From positions 62,001 to 126,000 of the forward strand of contig NZ_WHNQ01000014.1 of assembly GCF_009362785.1 (NCBI RefSeq): a stretch of DNA of 64,000 nt, read 5' to 3'. The notes beneath the pieces are model-generated. The model did no database searches and was not told where the DNA came from. It saw nothing but the letters and a program-made list of their open reading frames with translations. Source of the DNA: Paraburkholderia atlantica (GTDB lineage Bacteria; Pseudomonadota; Gammaproteobacteria; Burkholderiales; Burkholderiaceae). This document shows positions 7,529-16,876 of the stretch, piece by piece. Both the position numbers and the translations under genes were made by a program. The stretch's first letter is position 1. Each line of letters starts with the position of its first letter.

Positions 7529-8773
7529 ATGCAAACGCTGAATCAGTGCTTGATGAGGGACGATTTCCGCGTCGGCGCCGACCTCGATGCATGGTTCGCG
7601 CGCGGCGGCGGCGAGGGACTCGCCAAAGCGCTCGACGACCCGGAGTCGATCATCGCCGAGCTCGCCCAGGCCGACTTGCGCGGCATGGGCGGCGCTGGCT
7701 TCCCCGCGCATCGAAAGTGGGCGCCGGTTGCGGCCGCCCCTGACGGCGACAAGTACGTCGTTTGCAATGGCAACGAAGACGAACCGGGCACCTTCAAGGA
7801 TCGCTTTCTGCTCGAACACACACCGCATCAGGTGATCGAGGGCGCGCTGATCGCCGCGGTGGCGACGCGGGCCAACCATGTCGTCTTGTACGTGAATCCG
7901 CATCAGACGGGGTCTCTCGCCGCGACTCGCGAGGCGGTCAAGCAGTGGTCGGGACACCCGCAATTCGCCGCTATCGAGCGTTGGATCGGTGCGCCGCTGT
8001 CGCTCGGTGTCGTGCCCAGCTCGGGCTTGTACATCGGCGGAGAGGAGACGGCGGTGATCGCCAGCGTCGAAGGCGGCTTTCCGTTTCCGCGGCGCAAACC
8101 TCCTTTCCCGGCCGAGCAGGGTGTGCACGGCGCCCCGACCATCGTCAACAACGTCGAGACGCTCGCCCACGTGCCCGGGATTCTGCGCCACGGCGCGCAG
8201 TGGTATCGCGAGCTCGGAGTGGGGAATGCGGCCGGAACCAAGCTCTATTCTCTTTCCGGTGACGTGCTGCGTCCCGGTCTGTACGAACTGCCGATGGGCA
8301 CGAGCCTCGAGACGCTGGTGTTCCAGCACGGCGGCGGCATGCTGCAGGGCAAGGAGTTCAAGGCGGTCTTCACGGGCGGCCCATCGAACACGCTATTGAC
8401 GAAGCGCGATCTCGACGTGGCGCTGGATTTCGACTCGGTGCGTCAACGCCGTTCGCGTCTGGGGACGGGCGCGATGATCGTGGTGTCGGAAGGCACCAGC
8501 ATCGTGCGCAAGGTCGCGGACTACGTGAACTTCTTCGCTCAGGGTTCGTGCGGGCAGTGCCCGCCTTGCAAGGGCGGTACGTTTCAGATGATGCGGCTTC
8601 TGAACCGGCTCGACACGGGCCGCGGCGTGCGTGCCGATCTGGATGCACTGGAGAACTTGTGCCGCGTTCTTCCCGGCAGCGGGCGTTGCGGTTTGATCGA
8701 CGGCGCGGTGACGGTGGTGGAGAGTTCCATCGATCAGTTCCGCGCGGAATATGAAGCGCTGTTGATGGCGTAG
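7529..8773 (+). CDS. NuoF-like NADH-binding FMN/Fe-S subunit
   Basis: 414-residue homologue of complex I subunit NuoF (51 kDa). It has the NADH-site glycine loop RGMGGAGFPAHRKW (51-64), the FMN region around GGEETAVIASVEGGFPFPRRKPP (170-192) and the [4Fe-4S] ligands Cys341, Cys344, Cys347 and Cys387. It does not sit with nuoE, nuoG or any other complex I gene. It follows the FrdA-like gene by 20 bases with GGAG ahead of ATG 7529. In hydrogenases, formate dehydrogenases and related complexes such subunits exchange electrons with NAD(H). Here it most simply makes the FrdAB-like pair NAD(H)-linked. Directionality cannot be decided from sequence. Confidence 0.88.
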   Translation: MQTLNQCLMRDDFRVGADLDAWFARGGGEGLAKALDDPESIIAELAQADLRGMGGAGFPAHRKWAPVAAAPDGDKYVVCNGNEDEPGTFKDRFLLEHTPHQVIEGALIAAVATRANHVVLYVNPHQTGSLAATREAVKQWSGHPQFAAIERWIGAPLSLGVVPSSGLYIGGEETAVIASVEGGFPFPRRKPPFPAEQGVHGAPTIVNNVETLAHVPGILRHGAQWYRELGVGNAAGTKLYSLSGDVLRPGLYELPMGTSLETLVFQHGGGMLQGKEFKAVFTGGPSNTLLTKRDLDVALDFDSVRQRRSRLGTGAMIVVSEGTSIVRKVADYVNFFAQGSCGQCPPCKGGTFQMMRLLNRLDTGRGVRADLDALENLCRVLPGSGRCGLIDGAVTVVESSIDQFRAEYEALLMA

Positions 8774-8795
8774 GACAGCGCGGCCGGTATGGCGG

Positions 8796-10604
8796 CTAGA
8801 ACGGCCAATACAACGGCGCAATGAACACGACCACCGCCATCGACCACAGCACGATCAGCAGGCCGATCCTCCAGTAGTCGCCGAACTCATACGCGCCCGG
8901 GCCATACGTGACGAGGTTGACCGGCGTGCTCATCGGCGTCATGTGCGCAGCGCCTGCCCCGAGCGCCACAGCGACCAGGAACGGCGTCGCCGACACGCCG
9001 AGTTCCTGCGCCGTGGCTACCGCGATCGGCACGGTCACGAGCGCCGCCGAGTTGTTCGAGATCACCTGGGTCAGCACCGCGGCCACGAAGAAGAGTCCTG
9101 CCAGCACCGCGCGCGGACCGCCCGAGCCGACCGCCTGGATCACGTAATCGCCGATCTGATACGCGAGCCCGGTATTCGACATCGCGGTGGCGAGAGGAAT
9201 CAGCGCACCGACCAGCACGCAGGTGTTCCAGTCGATCGTGTACAGCTGGTTCAGTGTGATCACGCGCGTCAATACCATCGCGGTCACGCAAATCAGCGTC
9301 GCCACCGCGGGCGGTACCGCGTTCGTCGCGAGCAGGATGACCAGCACCGCGAGGATCACGAGCGCCTCGCGCGCGCCGCGACTCAGCGCGATGGTCTGGC
9401 GCCGTACCGTCTGCGGAGAATCGACCATCAGTATCTGCGGGTCGGAGAAGTGCTTGTCGAGCGCTTCCCATGTTCCTCTGAGCAGCAGATGGTCGCCCGC
9501 GAGCAGCGTGGTCGACGGCTCGGGCACGTTCTTGCCGCCGCGCTGTATCGCGAGCACGATCAGATCGCCTTCGTGCGTCGCCATGCCCGGAAACACGGTT
9601 TGTCCGATCAACCCCGAGCGCGGCGGTATCACGACTTCGGCGAGACCCGACGAGCGATTGAACAGCGCATTCGTGACCGCCTGCGCTTCGGAGAGCGGCT
9701 CGCGAATCGCGAGATGCAAGTCGTTCGCGAGCCTCGCGACGCCTTGCGCGTCGCCGCGCACCAGCAGGTGGTGGCCCTCGCTCGCATCTTTCTGCGCGAG
9801 TTCGGCGCCTTCATCGTCGGTCAGGCCCAGCACGCTGATACCGGGGTATTGCGACAGATCGATGCTGTCGAGCGTCTTGCCGATCAACGGCGAGCCCGCG
9901 CGCACGCGCAGCCGGAACACGCCGTCCGCGAGCCGGTATTGCTCGACCAGCGTGTGCGCGTGCTGGCTGAAATCGGCCGGCAGCGAATTCGAGCTGCGCC
10001 TGGGCAATAACAGCGGGCCGAGTATCAGAATGATCGCAAGGGTGCCGGCGAACAACGGCAGACCCACGATCGACCATTCGAAGAAGCGGATCGGCGCGCC
10101 ACCGAGCGCATCGGCCGCGCTCGATGCGATCACGTTGACCGGACTGCCGAGCAACGTGAGCTTCGCGCCGGTCAGGCACGCGATCGACACGGGCATCATC
10201 AGTTGCGACGGCGCGAGCTGGGTCTGCACGCAGATGATGACCGCGATCGGCAGCATCGCGACGACGGCGCCGTTCATGCCGATCAGCGCAGTGGATACCG
10301 CGGACAGGATCAGCAGCGACGCGATCAGTCGCTTGCGGCTGCTGCCCGAATGGCGAATCAGCCACTGTCCCGCCCATGTGCCGACACCGGTCGTTTCGAG
10401 GCCGATGCCGATGCCGAGCAGCGCCGCGATGAACACGATCAGCGGATCGCCGAAGCCGCTCAACGCCTCGCGCATCGTCAGAACGCCGGTCAGATATAGC
10501 GCGATCAGCGACATCACCGCGACGACGGCGGCCGGCACCTTGTTCCAGATGAACAGCGCCATCGTCATGGCGAGGACCAGCGAGGTCACGGTCATCGGGT
10601 TCAT
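8796..10604 (-). CDS. SLC13-family carrier with two RCK_C/TrkA-C domains
   Basis: 602-residue inner-membrane protein. An N-terminal membrane half (about residues 1-205) and a C-terminal membrane half (about 410-602) flank a cytoplasmic insert. The insert holds two TrkA-C-like domains, seen as FRLRVRAGSPLIGKTL and AEVVIPPRSGLIGQTVFPG, each starting the typical strand-loop of this regulatory fold. Such YfbS/SAC1-type members are linked to sulfate or other anion uptake, but substrate is unassigned. It is the last gene of the minus-strand group starting with the LldP-type permease and lies 85 bases after the gamma-glutamyltransferase gene. It converges on the NuoF-like gene with a 22-base gap. 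Confidence 0.87.
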   Translation of the reverse strand: MNPMTVTSLVLAMTMALFIWNKVPAAVVAVMSLIALYLTGVLTMREALSGFGDPLIVFIAALLGIGIGLETTGVGTWAGQWLIRHSGSSRKRLIASLLILSAVSTALIGMNGAVVAMLPIAVIICVQTQLAPSQLMMPVSIACLTGAKLTLLGSPVNVIASSAADALGGAPIRFFEWSIVGLPLFAGTLAIILILGPLLLPRRSSNSLPADFSQHAHTLVEQYRLADGVFRLRVRAGSPLIGKTLDSIDLSQYPGISVLGLTDDEGAELAQKDASEGHHLLVRGDAQGVARLANDLHLAIREPLSEAQAVTNALFNRSSGLAEVVIPPRSGLIGQTVFPGMATHEGDLIVLAIQRGGKNVPEPSTTLLAGDHLLLRGTWEALDKHFSDPQILMVDSPQTVRRQTIALSRGAREALVILAVLVILLATNAVPPAVATLICVTAMVLTRVITLNQLYTIDWNTCVLVGALIPLATAMSNTGLAYQIGDYVIQAVGSGGPRAVLAGLFFVAAVLTQVISNNSAALVTVPIAVATAQELGVSATPFLVAVALGAGAAHMTPMSTPVNLVTYGPGAYEFGDYWRIGLLIVLWSMAVVVFIAPLYWPF

Positions 10605-10689
10605 CTGTTTTTCCCGTCGTATGGAGCCGCGTTGCGCGAGCGCGGCACCTCACCTGCCAGCCGTTTGCGGGAGCCGATACCGGTCCTCC

Positions 10690-12351
10690 TCAGTACCCGA
10701 GCGCGGCGCCGTCGCCGCGTGGATCGGCGCCGCCTTCGTAGAAGCCCTGTTGCCGATCGAAAGCGATCGCGTGTGCATGCCCCATGTTGTCGTTCCAGTC
10801 GGTGACCATCTGCACCGGCTGGCCGCGGCGCTTCAATTCGCGCACGACTTCGTCGGAGATGCGCCCCTCGAGCGACATGTTGCGCGACTTGGTGCCCCAC
10901 GTGCGTCCCATCAGCCAGCGCGGCGCCTCGATCGCCTGCTGCACGTCGTAGCCGAAATCGACGATGCGGGTCACGAGCGCGGCCTGGGTTTGCGGCTGAC
11001 CTTCGCCGCCCATCGAGCCAAAGGCGAGGCAAGGCCTGCCGTCGCGGGTCATCAGTGCCGGAATCAGCGTGTGGAAAGTGCGCTTGCCCGGTTGCAGGCA
11101 ATTCGGGTGATGCTCGTCGAGCGAGAAGAACGCGCCGCGGTTCTGCATGATGATGCCGGTGTCCCCGCCGAGCACGCCGCTGCCGAAGTCGTGATAGATG
11201 GACTGGATCAGCGACACGACCATGCCGTCGTTGTCGGCCGCGCAGAAGTAGCAGGTGTCGCCGTCCGGCGCACGGCGGTCGTGCGGATACTGATAGGCGA
11301 TGCCGGGCGGGACCGTCGCGATGTCGAGCGCGCGTTCGGGGTCGAGCAGCTTGCGGCGTTCGTCGCAGTACGCCTTCGTGATCAGCTGGTCGACCGGAAT
11401 CGTCACGAAGCGCGGGTCCGTCAACCACTCTTCACGATCCGCGAACGCGATCTTCACCGCTTCGGCGAGGTGGTGATAGTAGTCCGCGGTGCCGTCGCCC
11501 CATGCAGCCACGTCGTAGCCTTCGATCAGGTTCAGGATCTGCAAGGGCGTAAAGCCCTGCGTGTTCGGCGGTAGCTCGTAGACCGTATGACCGCGATACG
11601 TGGTGCTGATCGGCGTGACCCATTCCGCGCGGTACGCGGCGAAGTCGACCGGTTGCAGCGGTGAGCCGGCGGCCCCGACGCCGGCGCAGATCCGCGTCGC
11701 GAGATCGCCTTCGTAGAAGCCGGCGCGCGGGCCCTGATCGGCGAGTTGCTGCAACGATCGCGACAGCGCGGTTTGCACGAGCTTCTCGCCGTCGGCCGGC
11801 ACGCGGCCGCCCGGCATGAAGATCGCGGCCGTGTCCGGGTAACGCGTGAGGATCGGCACGTCCTGCGCGGTCCAGTCCGCGAGCGAGCGTGAGACCGGCA
11901 CGCCGTCGCGCGCATAGCCGATCGCCGCCGCAAACAGTTCCGCCCAGGCGAGGCGCCCGAAGCGCTCGTGGGCGAGACGCCAGCCGTCGATCGCGCCCGG
12001 CACGGTCAGCACCGCCTGCGGGCCGCGCGCCGCGATTTCGTTGTCGGTGGCGATGCCGCGATAGTGGGCGAGCGTCGCGCCTTGCGCCGCCGGTCCGCTC
12101 GCGTTGATCGCGTGAATCTGTTCGCTGTTGCCTTCGGCGATCAGCCAGAAGCCGTCGCCGCCGAGCCCGGCCATGTGCGGATAGGCGACGCACAGCACCG
12201 CGTTCGCGGCGATCGCGGCATCGACCGCGGTTCCACCGCGTTGCAGCATCTCGACACCGGCCTGACTGGCCAGATAGTGTGGCGTCGCGACCATGCCATG
12301 CGGCGCGCGCGTGGGCGGCCGACCGGTGCGAGGCCCATTGGGATGACTCAT
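10690..12351 (-). CDS. ggt: Gamma-glutamyltransferase family protein, cytosolic
   Basis: 553-residue N-terminal nucleophile hydrolase of the gamma-glutamyltranspeptidase family. Self-cleavage should occur before Thr366 in DGDTCYF, giving a large and a small subunit. Family features include GGTAVDAAIAAN near the N-terminus, HMAGLGGDGFW (59-69) and GSMGGEGQPQTQ in the small subunit. There is no signal peptide, unlike periplasmic E. coli Ggt, so it should act in the cytosol. Members of this subgroup include glutathione hydrolases and acylases of other gamma-glutamyl or amide substrates. The neighbouring permeases suggest scavenging of an imported organic acid or conjugate; this is inference. Confidence 0.88.
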   Translation of the reverse strand: MSHPNGPRTGRPPTRAPHGMVATPHYLASQAGVEMLQRGGTAVDAAIAANAVLCVAYPHMAGLGGDGFWLIAEGNSEQIHAINASGPAAQGATLAHYRGIATDNEIAARGPQAVLTVPGAIDGWRLAHERFGRLAWAELFAAAIGYARDGVPVSRSLADWTAQDVPILTRYPDTAAIFMPGGRVPADGEKLVQTALSRSLQQLADQGPRAGFYEGDLATRICAGVGAAGSPLQPVDFAAYRAEWVTPISTTYRGHTVYELPPNTQGFTPLQILNLIEGYDVAAWGDGTADYYHHLAEAVKIAFADREEWLTDPRFVTIPVDQLITKAYCDERRKLLDPERALDIATVPPGIAYQYPHDRRAPDGDTCYFCAADNDGMVVSLIQSIYHDFGSGVLGGDTGIIMQNRGAFFSLDEHHPNCLQPGKRTFHTLIPALMTRDGRPCLAFGSMGGEGQPQTQAALVTRIVDFGYDVQQAIEAPRWLMGRTWGTKSRNMSLEGRISDEVVRELKRRGQPVQMVTDWNDNMGHAHAIAFDRQQGFYEGGADPRGDGAALGY

Positions 12352-12463
12352 GGTGAAAAGCTCCCCTGAGAACGAGCCGCCACAGCGGTCCCGGCGCGTG
12401 GCGCTTGCCGGGAGCGTTCGACGGCAAAGTAACGGCTGCGAAGGAACGGGCGCGCCGCGTCGA

Positions 12464-12682
12464 TCAGGAAGCCCGATCGTCGAACTCGACGCCCGCGTCT
12501 CTCACCTTGTCGTTCGAGTGATCCATGAACCGCGTGATGATCGGCAACGCTCCGCCGGCGATCACGCAGAGCAGCCCCAGCCCCAACAGCAGCATGTTGC
12601 CGGTGACCGAGCCCCTGCTGGTGAGCGGAAAACCCGCGAACATCAGAAGCAGCGCCAGGGTTTCCGCAACGAGCTTGTCCAT
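12464..12682 (-). CDS. Small two-helix membrane protein, 72 aa
   Basis: Predicted inner-membrane protein with two hydrophobic helices (TLALLLMFAGFPL and NMLLLGLGLLCVIAGGALPI) and an acidic C-terminal tail. ATG 12682 is chosen over GTG 12691 because GAGGTG lies seven bases before it. That ribosome site overlaps the stop codon of the upstream permease, so translation is probably coupled. The position between an LldP-type permease and a gamma-glutamyltransferase suggests an accessory role, but no function is recognisable. Confidence 0.65.
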   Translation of the reverse strand: MDKLVAETLALLLMFAGFPLTSRGSVTGNMLLLGLGLLCVIAGGALPIITRFMDHSNDKVRDAGVEFDDRAS

Positions 12683-12692
12683 GCGAGTCACC

Positions 12693-14327
12693 TCACGCGA
12701 ATATCACGAGCAGGATCGTGCCGATACCGGTCAGGATGGCGACAATGACCGTCCACGGAAGGGCCAGCTTCATCACCGCGCCCTCCTGTCCCTTGATGCC
12801 GCTGATGCTGGTGCCCAGCACGATATTGGCCGGGCCGATCGCGTTGCCATACGCGCTGCCCGCTGCCTGCGCGGCGATGATCGATTCGGTCGGCAGCGAA
12901 TGCAGTTGCGCGACGTCGCTCTGCAGGCCGCCGAACAGTACGTTGGACGCGGTGCTGCTCGACGTCATGAACGCGCCCAATGCGCCGATCACGCTCGCGA
13001 TGCCCGCATACACGAGCGGCGGCGACACGTCCGCGATACCGTGCGCGAGCACCTGGGTCTGGCCGCTATGGTCGAGCACCCGGCTCGTGACGAGAAAAGC
13101 GATCACCGGCAGCGATGCGGGCACGCCGTCGACGATCAGCGAGCGACCCAGATTCTCGCCGCCATGGCGCGATTGCCATGCACCGTAGAAGCCGTTCACG
13201 CGGTACACGATCCACACGACGATCGCGGAGATCAGCAGCATCGTCCCTGGATGGGTGAACGGCGAGAACGGCGCGTAACGCGCGACGGCCGCGTTTCGGA
13301 CGCCAAATCCCGTGGTCACTTCGGGGAACGGCAGGCCGATGCGGAATTGCCGCATCGCATCGTTCAATGGGCCAATCAGCAGAATGCCCAGGGTAACGGC
13401 CGTCAGCACGACATACGGCAGGAATGCCATGCCGAGACTCATCACCGGCTCTTCGGTTTCGGTCTGCATGCCGACGGCGGCGGGGTCCATCGCGGGACGA
13501 TCCGGGACCTCGGCTGCGGGAACCGGCTCCCTGAATCGACGCCAGCGCGACAGCGGATACAGGGCGACCATCGCAACGGTTGCGGCGAGGAACGTCGAGA
13601 GTTCAGGGCTCAGGAACGCGAAGATCAACTGGCCGAAGCCGAGGATCGTGCCGAGGATCAGGACCAGCGGCCATCCATGACGCACCGCTGCCCAGCGTCC
13701 GTATAGCCACACGATCAGCAGGCCGCCGAAGTACGTCGGAATAAGCAGCAGCACACACGATTCGAAAGCGGCGCGTCCCACGTCCTGAATGTCGGCTACC
13801 TGCAACGTCGCGAGCCAGCCGACGCCGAGGGTGCCGAAGAAGCGCGCCCATGCGTGCGCGATGATCGAGATGGCGGCGGCATGGACCGGTCTTACACCGA
13901 TCGCGAGCAAAAGCGGGGCGACGACTGCAATCGGCGCGCCGAAACCGGCGATGCCTTGAAGAAAAGATGAAAACACCCAGCCGAGGCCGAGAATGACGAA
14001 TAAATCATTTCGACTGAAACGGGAAATGCCGTGTCGAAGCGCATCGTAGCCGCCGGCCTGTTTGGTGATCTGATAAAGCAGAAGCGCGGGCCACATTACA
14101 TAGAGAATGAATATGGCGTCCCATACGCCTTTGCCGCTGGCGACGGCCAAAGTCGTGATCGGAGTGCGGAATGCGAATACGGCGATCAGGCCGGCGACGA
14201 ACATTGCGCCAGGTCCCGCCTCGGGCGCCCGCCAACGCAGCGGCACCAGAAAGACAAGCAAGGCAATGATTGAAAGTGTTGCCAGAATCCAGTGAATTAG
14301 ATCGACCGGAAGGGTTATTTCATTCAT
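12693..14327 (-). CDS. lldP: L-lactate/glycolate permease family protein (LldP)
   Basis: 544-residue polytopic membrane protein of the LctP/LldP family (proton-coupled uptake of 2-hydroxymonocarboxylates such as lactate and glycolate). It has about 13 hydrophobic segments and family motifs such as LQGIAGFGAPIAVVAPLL near the first third and SSSTASNVLFGGLQ and AGSAYGNAIGPANIV near the end. ATG 14327 has GAGGGAG seven bases upstream; an in-frame ATG at 14375 lacks one. It heads a four-gene minus-strand operon. No lactate dehydrogenase gene is adjacent, so the substrate is uncertain. Confidence 0.9.
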   Translation of the reverse strand: MNEITLPVDLIHWILATLSIIALLVFLVPLRWRAPEAGPGAMFVAGLIAVFAFRTPITTLAVASGKGVWDAIFILYVMWPALLLYQITKQAGGYDALRHGISRFSRNDLFVILGLGWVFSSFLQGIAGFGAPIAVVAPLLLAIGVRPVHAAAISIIAHAWARFFGTLGVGWLATLQVADIQDVGRAAFESCVLLLIPTYFGGLLIVWLYGRWAAVRHGWPLVLILGTILGFGQLIFAFLSPELSTFLAATVAMVALYPLSRWRRFREPVPAAEVPDRPAMDPAAVGMQTETEEPVMSLGMAFLPYVVLTAVTLGILLIGPLNDAMRQFRIGLPFPEVTTGFGVRNAAVARYAPFSPFTHPGTMLLISAIVVWIVYRVNGFYGAWQSRHGGENLGRSLIVDGVPASLPVIAFLVTSRVLDHSGQTQVLAHGIADVSPPLVYAGIASVIGALGAFMTSSSTASNVLFGGLQSDVAQLHSLPTESIIAAQAAGSAYGNAIGPANIVLGTSISGIKGQEGAVMKLALPWTVIVAILTGIGTILLVIFA

Positions 14328-14574
14328 CACGCTCCCTCTCGCAGTTGATACGCCTCGAATGCTGTGAGGGGGCACTATTCTGTATGGCCCGAACTAATAA
14401 TAGTTCGTTTTCTTAATGCCGCAAGTTGACTGCAAAAGCGCGACTTTATTGCGCTGCGGAAATTATTGTTGGGTAATCGCGGCGGAATTCCATCTGCGAC
14501 GACGATGCGCCGGATTTGAATAAACGATAACTAACGTTTTTAAATCGTCGTGGCGGAGGCGATCGTTTCGCGGT

Positions 14575-14925
14575 TCAATCGTCGACGAAATAATGACCGA
14601 TAAAAAAACAGCCAGCCGCGAGCGCAGCGCCCAGCGCCGCGACCGTATAGGCAAGCCTGACACCGTGCCACAAGCTATCGAACCATTGATGCAACTGCGC
14701 CATCAGCACTGCCGCATTGCCGCCGATTTGCTGCAGCTCGATCTGATAGCGCGGATCGACCATGCTGTACATCGCGACCGCGCTATCGGGCGGCGGCACG
14801 CTGAGGTAGATGAGCGCCGCGACGATCAGGCTGACGACCAGGATCGCCGCGCCGAAGAGATAGAGCCGCTTTTGCAGCGGCGAGCGTGGGGTGGAGGAAG
14901 GTGCGTCGTGTTCGTTGCCGTTCAT
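14575..14925 (-). CDS. Hypothetical membrane protein, 116 aa
   Basis: Two predicted membrane helices, LYLFGAAILVVSLIVAALIYL near the N-terminus and VAALGAALAAGCFFIGHYF at the C-terminus. They are separated by about 40 residues that should lie in the periplasm. The N-terminus is short, polar and Pro/Ser-rich. It is followed on the same strand, about 250 bases away, by the lldP start. The family is not recognised. Support is from codon bias and clear topology only. Confidence 0.6.
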   Translation of the reverse strand: MNGNEHDAPSSTPRSPLQKRLYLFGAAILVVSLIVAALIYLSVPPPDSAVAMYSMVDPRYQIELQQIGGNAAVLMAQLHQWFDSLWHGVRLAYTVAALGAALAAGCFFIGHYFVDD

Positions 14926-15026
14926 CGTTGCGTGGGAGGGGGGGCGCTAGCAGCCGTCGTGGATGGAGCCGAGCCGCCAGTATCGCAGAGCGCGGCCTCG
15001 CGGCGGCCGCGGGCGCCCAGGCCACG

Positions 15027-15665
15027 CTAGTTCTTCGACGTCAGCAGCTTGATCCCGGCAATCCCGAACATCACCGCGAGCGAGCCATCGAGCCAGCGCC
15101 GGATCGCCGTATAAACGCGCCGCGCGGATGCCGTCGAAAACAGCATCGCGTAGCTGCTGAACACCGTTGCGCCGATCGCCATGCAGCCCAGCACGACCGG
15201 CATCACGTGCGCGGCGCCGTGTACCGGCGACATCGCGAGCGACACGATCGACAGCCACACGAGCACCGCTTTCGGGTTCGTCAGATGCAGCAACAGGCCG
15301 CGCAGATAGAGCCGCCCGAGCGTTTCGTCGACGCGCGCCGCACTCGCGGCCGGCTTGCCGGCGCTCAACGCCGAGCGCGCGGACTTGTAGCCGAGCCACA
15401 ACAGATACAGCCCGCCCGCGATCCGGATCGCCACCAGGCATTCCGAGTAGGTGGCGAGCACCGCCGACAGCCCGAGCGACGCGAGCAGCGCCCACGAGAA
15501 CGAGCCCGTCACCACTCCGAGTGCGAACACCAGCGCGGCGCGCCGGCCCGCGCTCATCGCGAGCGACATGATCGCGAGATTGCTCGGCCCTGGGCTCGCG
15601 GTGCCGACGAAATAGGCGCTGTAGGCGATCAGGACATCGGCGGTGAGCACAGGGCTGGCGATCAT
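15027..15665 (-). CDS. LysE family amino-acid exporter (RhtB-like)
   Basis: 212-residue inner-membrane exporter of the LysE/RhtB family with about six hydrophobic segments. The diagnostic N-terminal signature is seen in YFVGTASPGPSNLAIM, and NPKAVLVWLSIV is the second conserved region. The family exports basic or neutral amino acids and related metabolites. Start ATG 15665 gives the usual family length; an upstream ATG would add a non-homologous Arg/Pro tail. A LysR regulator gene ends 176 bases upstream on the same strand and may control it, although the distance leaves room for a separate promoter. Confidence 0.87.
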   Translation of the reverse strand: MIASPVLTADVLIAYSAYFVGTASPGPSNLAIMSLAMSAGRRAALVFALGVVTGSFSWALLASLGLSAVLATYSECLVAIRIAGGLYLLWLGYKSARSALSAGKPAASAARVDETLGRLYLRGLLLHLTNPKAVLVWLSIVSLAMSPVHGAAHVMPVVLGCMAIGATVFSSYAMLFSTASARRVYTAIRRWLDGSLAVMFGIAGIKLLTSKN

Positions 15666-15841
15666 GGCGGGCAAAGGTGAGGGCGGGGCGCGTGTTCGGC
15701 AATGCCATGCAACGCGCCACACCGCCGGTTGAATGAAGCAACGATTCTGCCGGCCGTCGCTCGCAGCTCACAGATACAGTTGCGCGTACGTGTGGCAGCA
15801 CACTCGATTCGAAGCCGCATTGAACGCGGCGGGCCAGGCGC

Positions 15842-16717
15842 TCAACCGTCCGCTGCGCTCGCAATACACTCCGCCAACGCATCGGCGACCACCGGCCGGC
15901 TATGCCGCGGCCGCAGCACGAGCCCGATCTCACGCTCGAAGGTCGCATCGCCGAGTTCGAGTGCCACGACGCTCGCCGGCCATTTGCCGAGCCCGGCCGT
16001 ATTCGGAATCAGCGCGACACCCATGCCGCGCGCGACCAGTTGCACGATCGCCTGCAATTCGTCGAGCTCGACCGCATCGCGCACGCTAAGGCGCGCGCGC
16101 CGCAGAAAACGATCGACGAGCCGGCCGCCGAACGATGCGCGGTCATAGCGGATGAACGGCTCGCTGCGCAGCAGTTCGCGCCACGAGCGGCCGCCGCGCG
16201 CGAGCTTTTTCGGCGCGAGCAGCACGAACGGTTCGGCGACCAGGGTGCGCCATTCGAGCTCCGACGGCAGCGCGAACGGCGGCTTGATGATGACGGCCAG
16301 ATCGAGCTCGCCCGCATCGACCTGGCCGAGCAGCCCCAGCGACACGCCCGGCACCACGCGAATCCGCCAGCCGGGGCGGTCGTCGCGAAAGCGCGCGAGC
16401 GCGTCGGCCAGCAGCGATACCTGCGCGGACGCGATCGCGCCGACCCGCAGCATGCCGCTTTCGGCAGCACCTCCGCTGCGCTCGGAGAGCCGCGCGTAGA
16501 GCGTCATCATTTCCTCGGCGAGCGCGAGCGTTTCGCGGCCCGCCTCGTTGAGCGTCGCCGAGCGGCCGGTGCGGTCGAACAGCGGGAAGCCGAGTTCCTG
16601 CTCGAGCCGCTGCATCTGCGCGCTGACCGCCGATTGCGTGAGCCCAATGCGCGCGCCCGCGCCCGAAAACGTGCCGTACTGGCTGACGGCGATGAAGGTT
16701 TTCAACTCGCTGAGCAT
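15842..16717 (-). CDS. LysR-type transcriptional regulator
   Basis: 291 residues, the usual LTTR length. The N-terminal winged helix-turn-helix (about 1-60) reads TFSGAGARIGLTQSAVSAQMQRLEQELG followed by FDRTGR; the rest is the effector-binding periplasmic-binding-protein-like domain. It diverges from the VOC-protein gene at 16877 with 160 bases between them, the standard layout for a LysR target. It is also upstream of the LysE gene on its own strand. The effector is unknown. Confidence 0.9.
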   Translation of the reverse strand: MLSELKTFIAVSQYGTFSGAGARIGLTQSAVSAQMQRLEQELGFPLFDRTGRSATLNEAGRETLALAEEMMTLYARLSERSGGAAESGMLRVGAIASAQVSLLADALARFRDDRPGWRIRVVPGVSLGLLGQVDAGELDLAVIIKPPFALPSELEWRTLVAEPFVLLAPKKLARGGRSWRELLRSEPFIRYDRASFGGRLVDRFLRRARLSVRDAVELDELQAIVQLVARGMGVALIPNTAGLGKWPASVVALELGDATFEREIGLVLRPRHSRPVVADALAECIASAADG

Positions 16718-16876
16718 GATCGTTCAATCGATTTTGGTGGTGGTCAGGTCAAATATATATCGTTTCTCAACATTTTTATTCATGGTTAAACTTTGCTGCA
16801 TCTGAGCCGATTGCCGGTCGTGCGAGCCGTGCCAGTCGTAATCCATCCTCACACCCAGCCAGCGAGACTTCCTATC

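Noticed and set aside
9187..11574. Long plus-strand open frame opposite the SLC13-RCK and ggt genes
   Set aside because: It spans two real genes and an intergenic gap and has Ser/Arg-rich low-complexity sequence with no ribosome site.
16718..16876. Specific LysR binding box
   Set aside because: Several T-N11-A matches occur in this AT-rich gap and none stands out.
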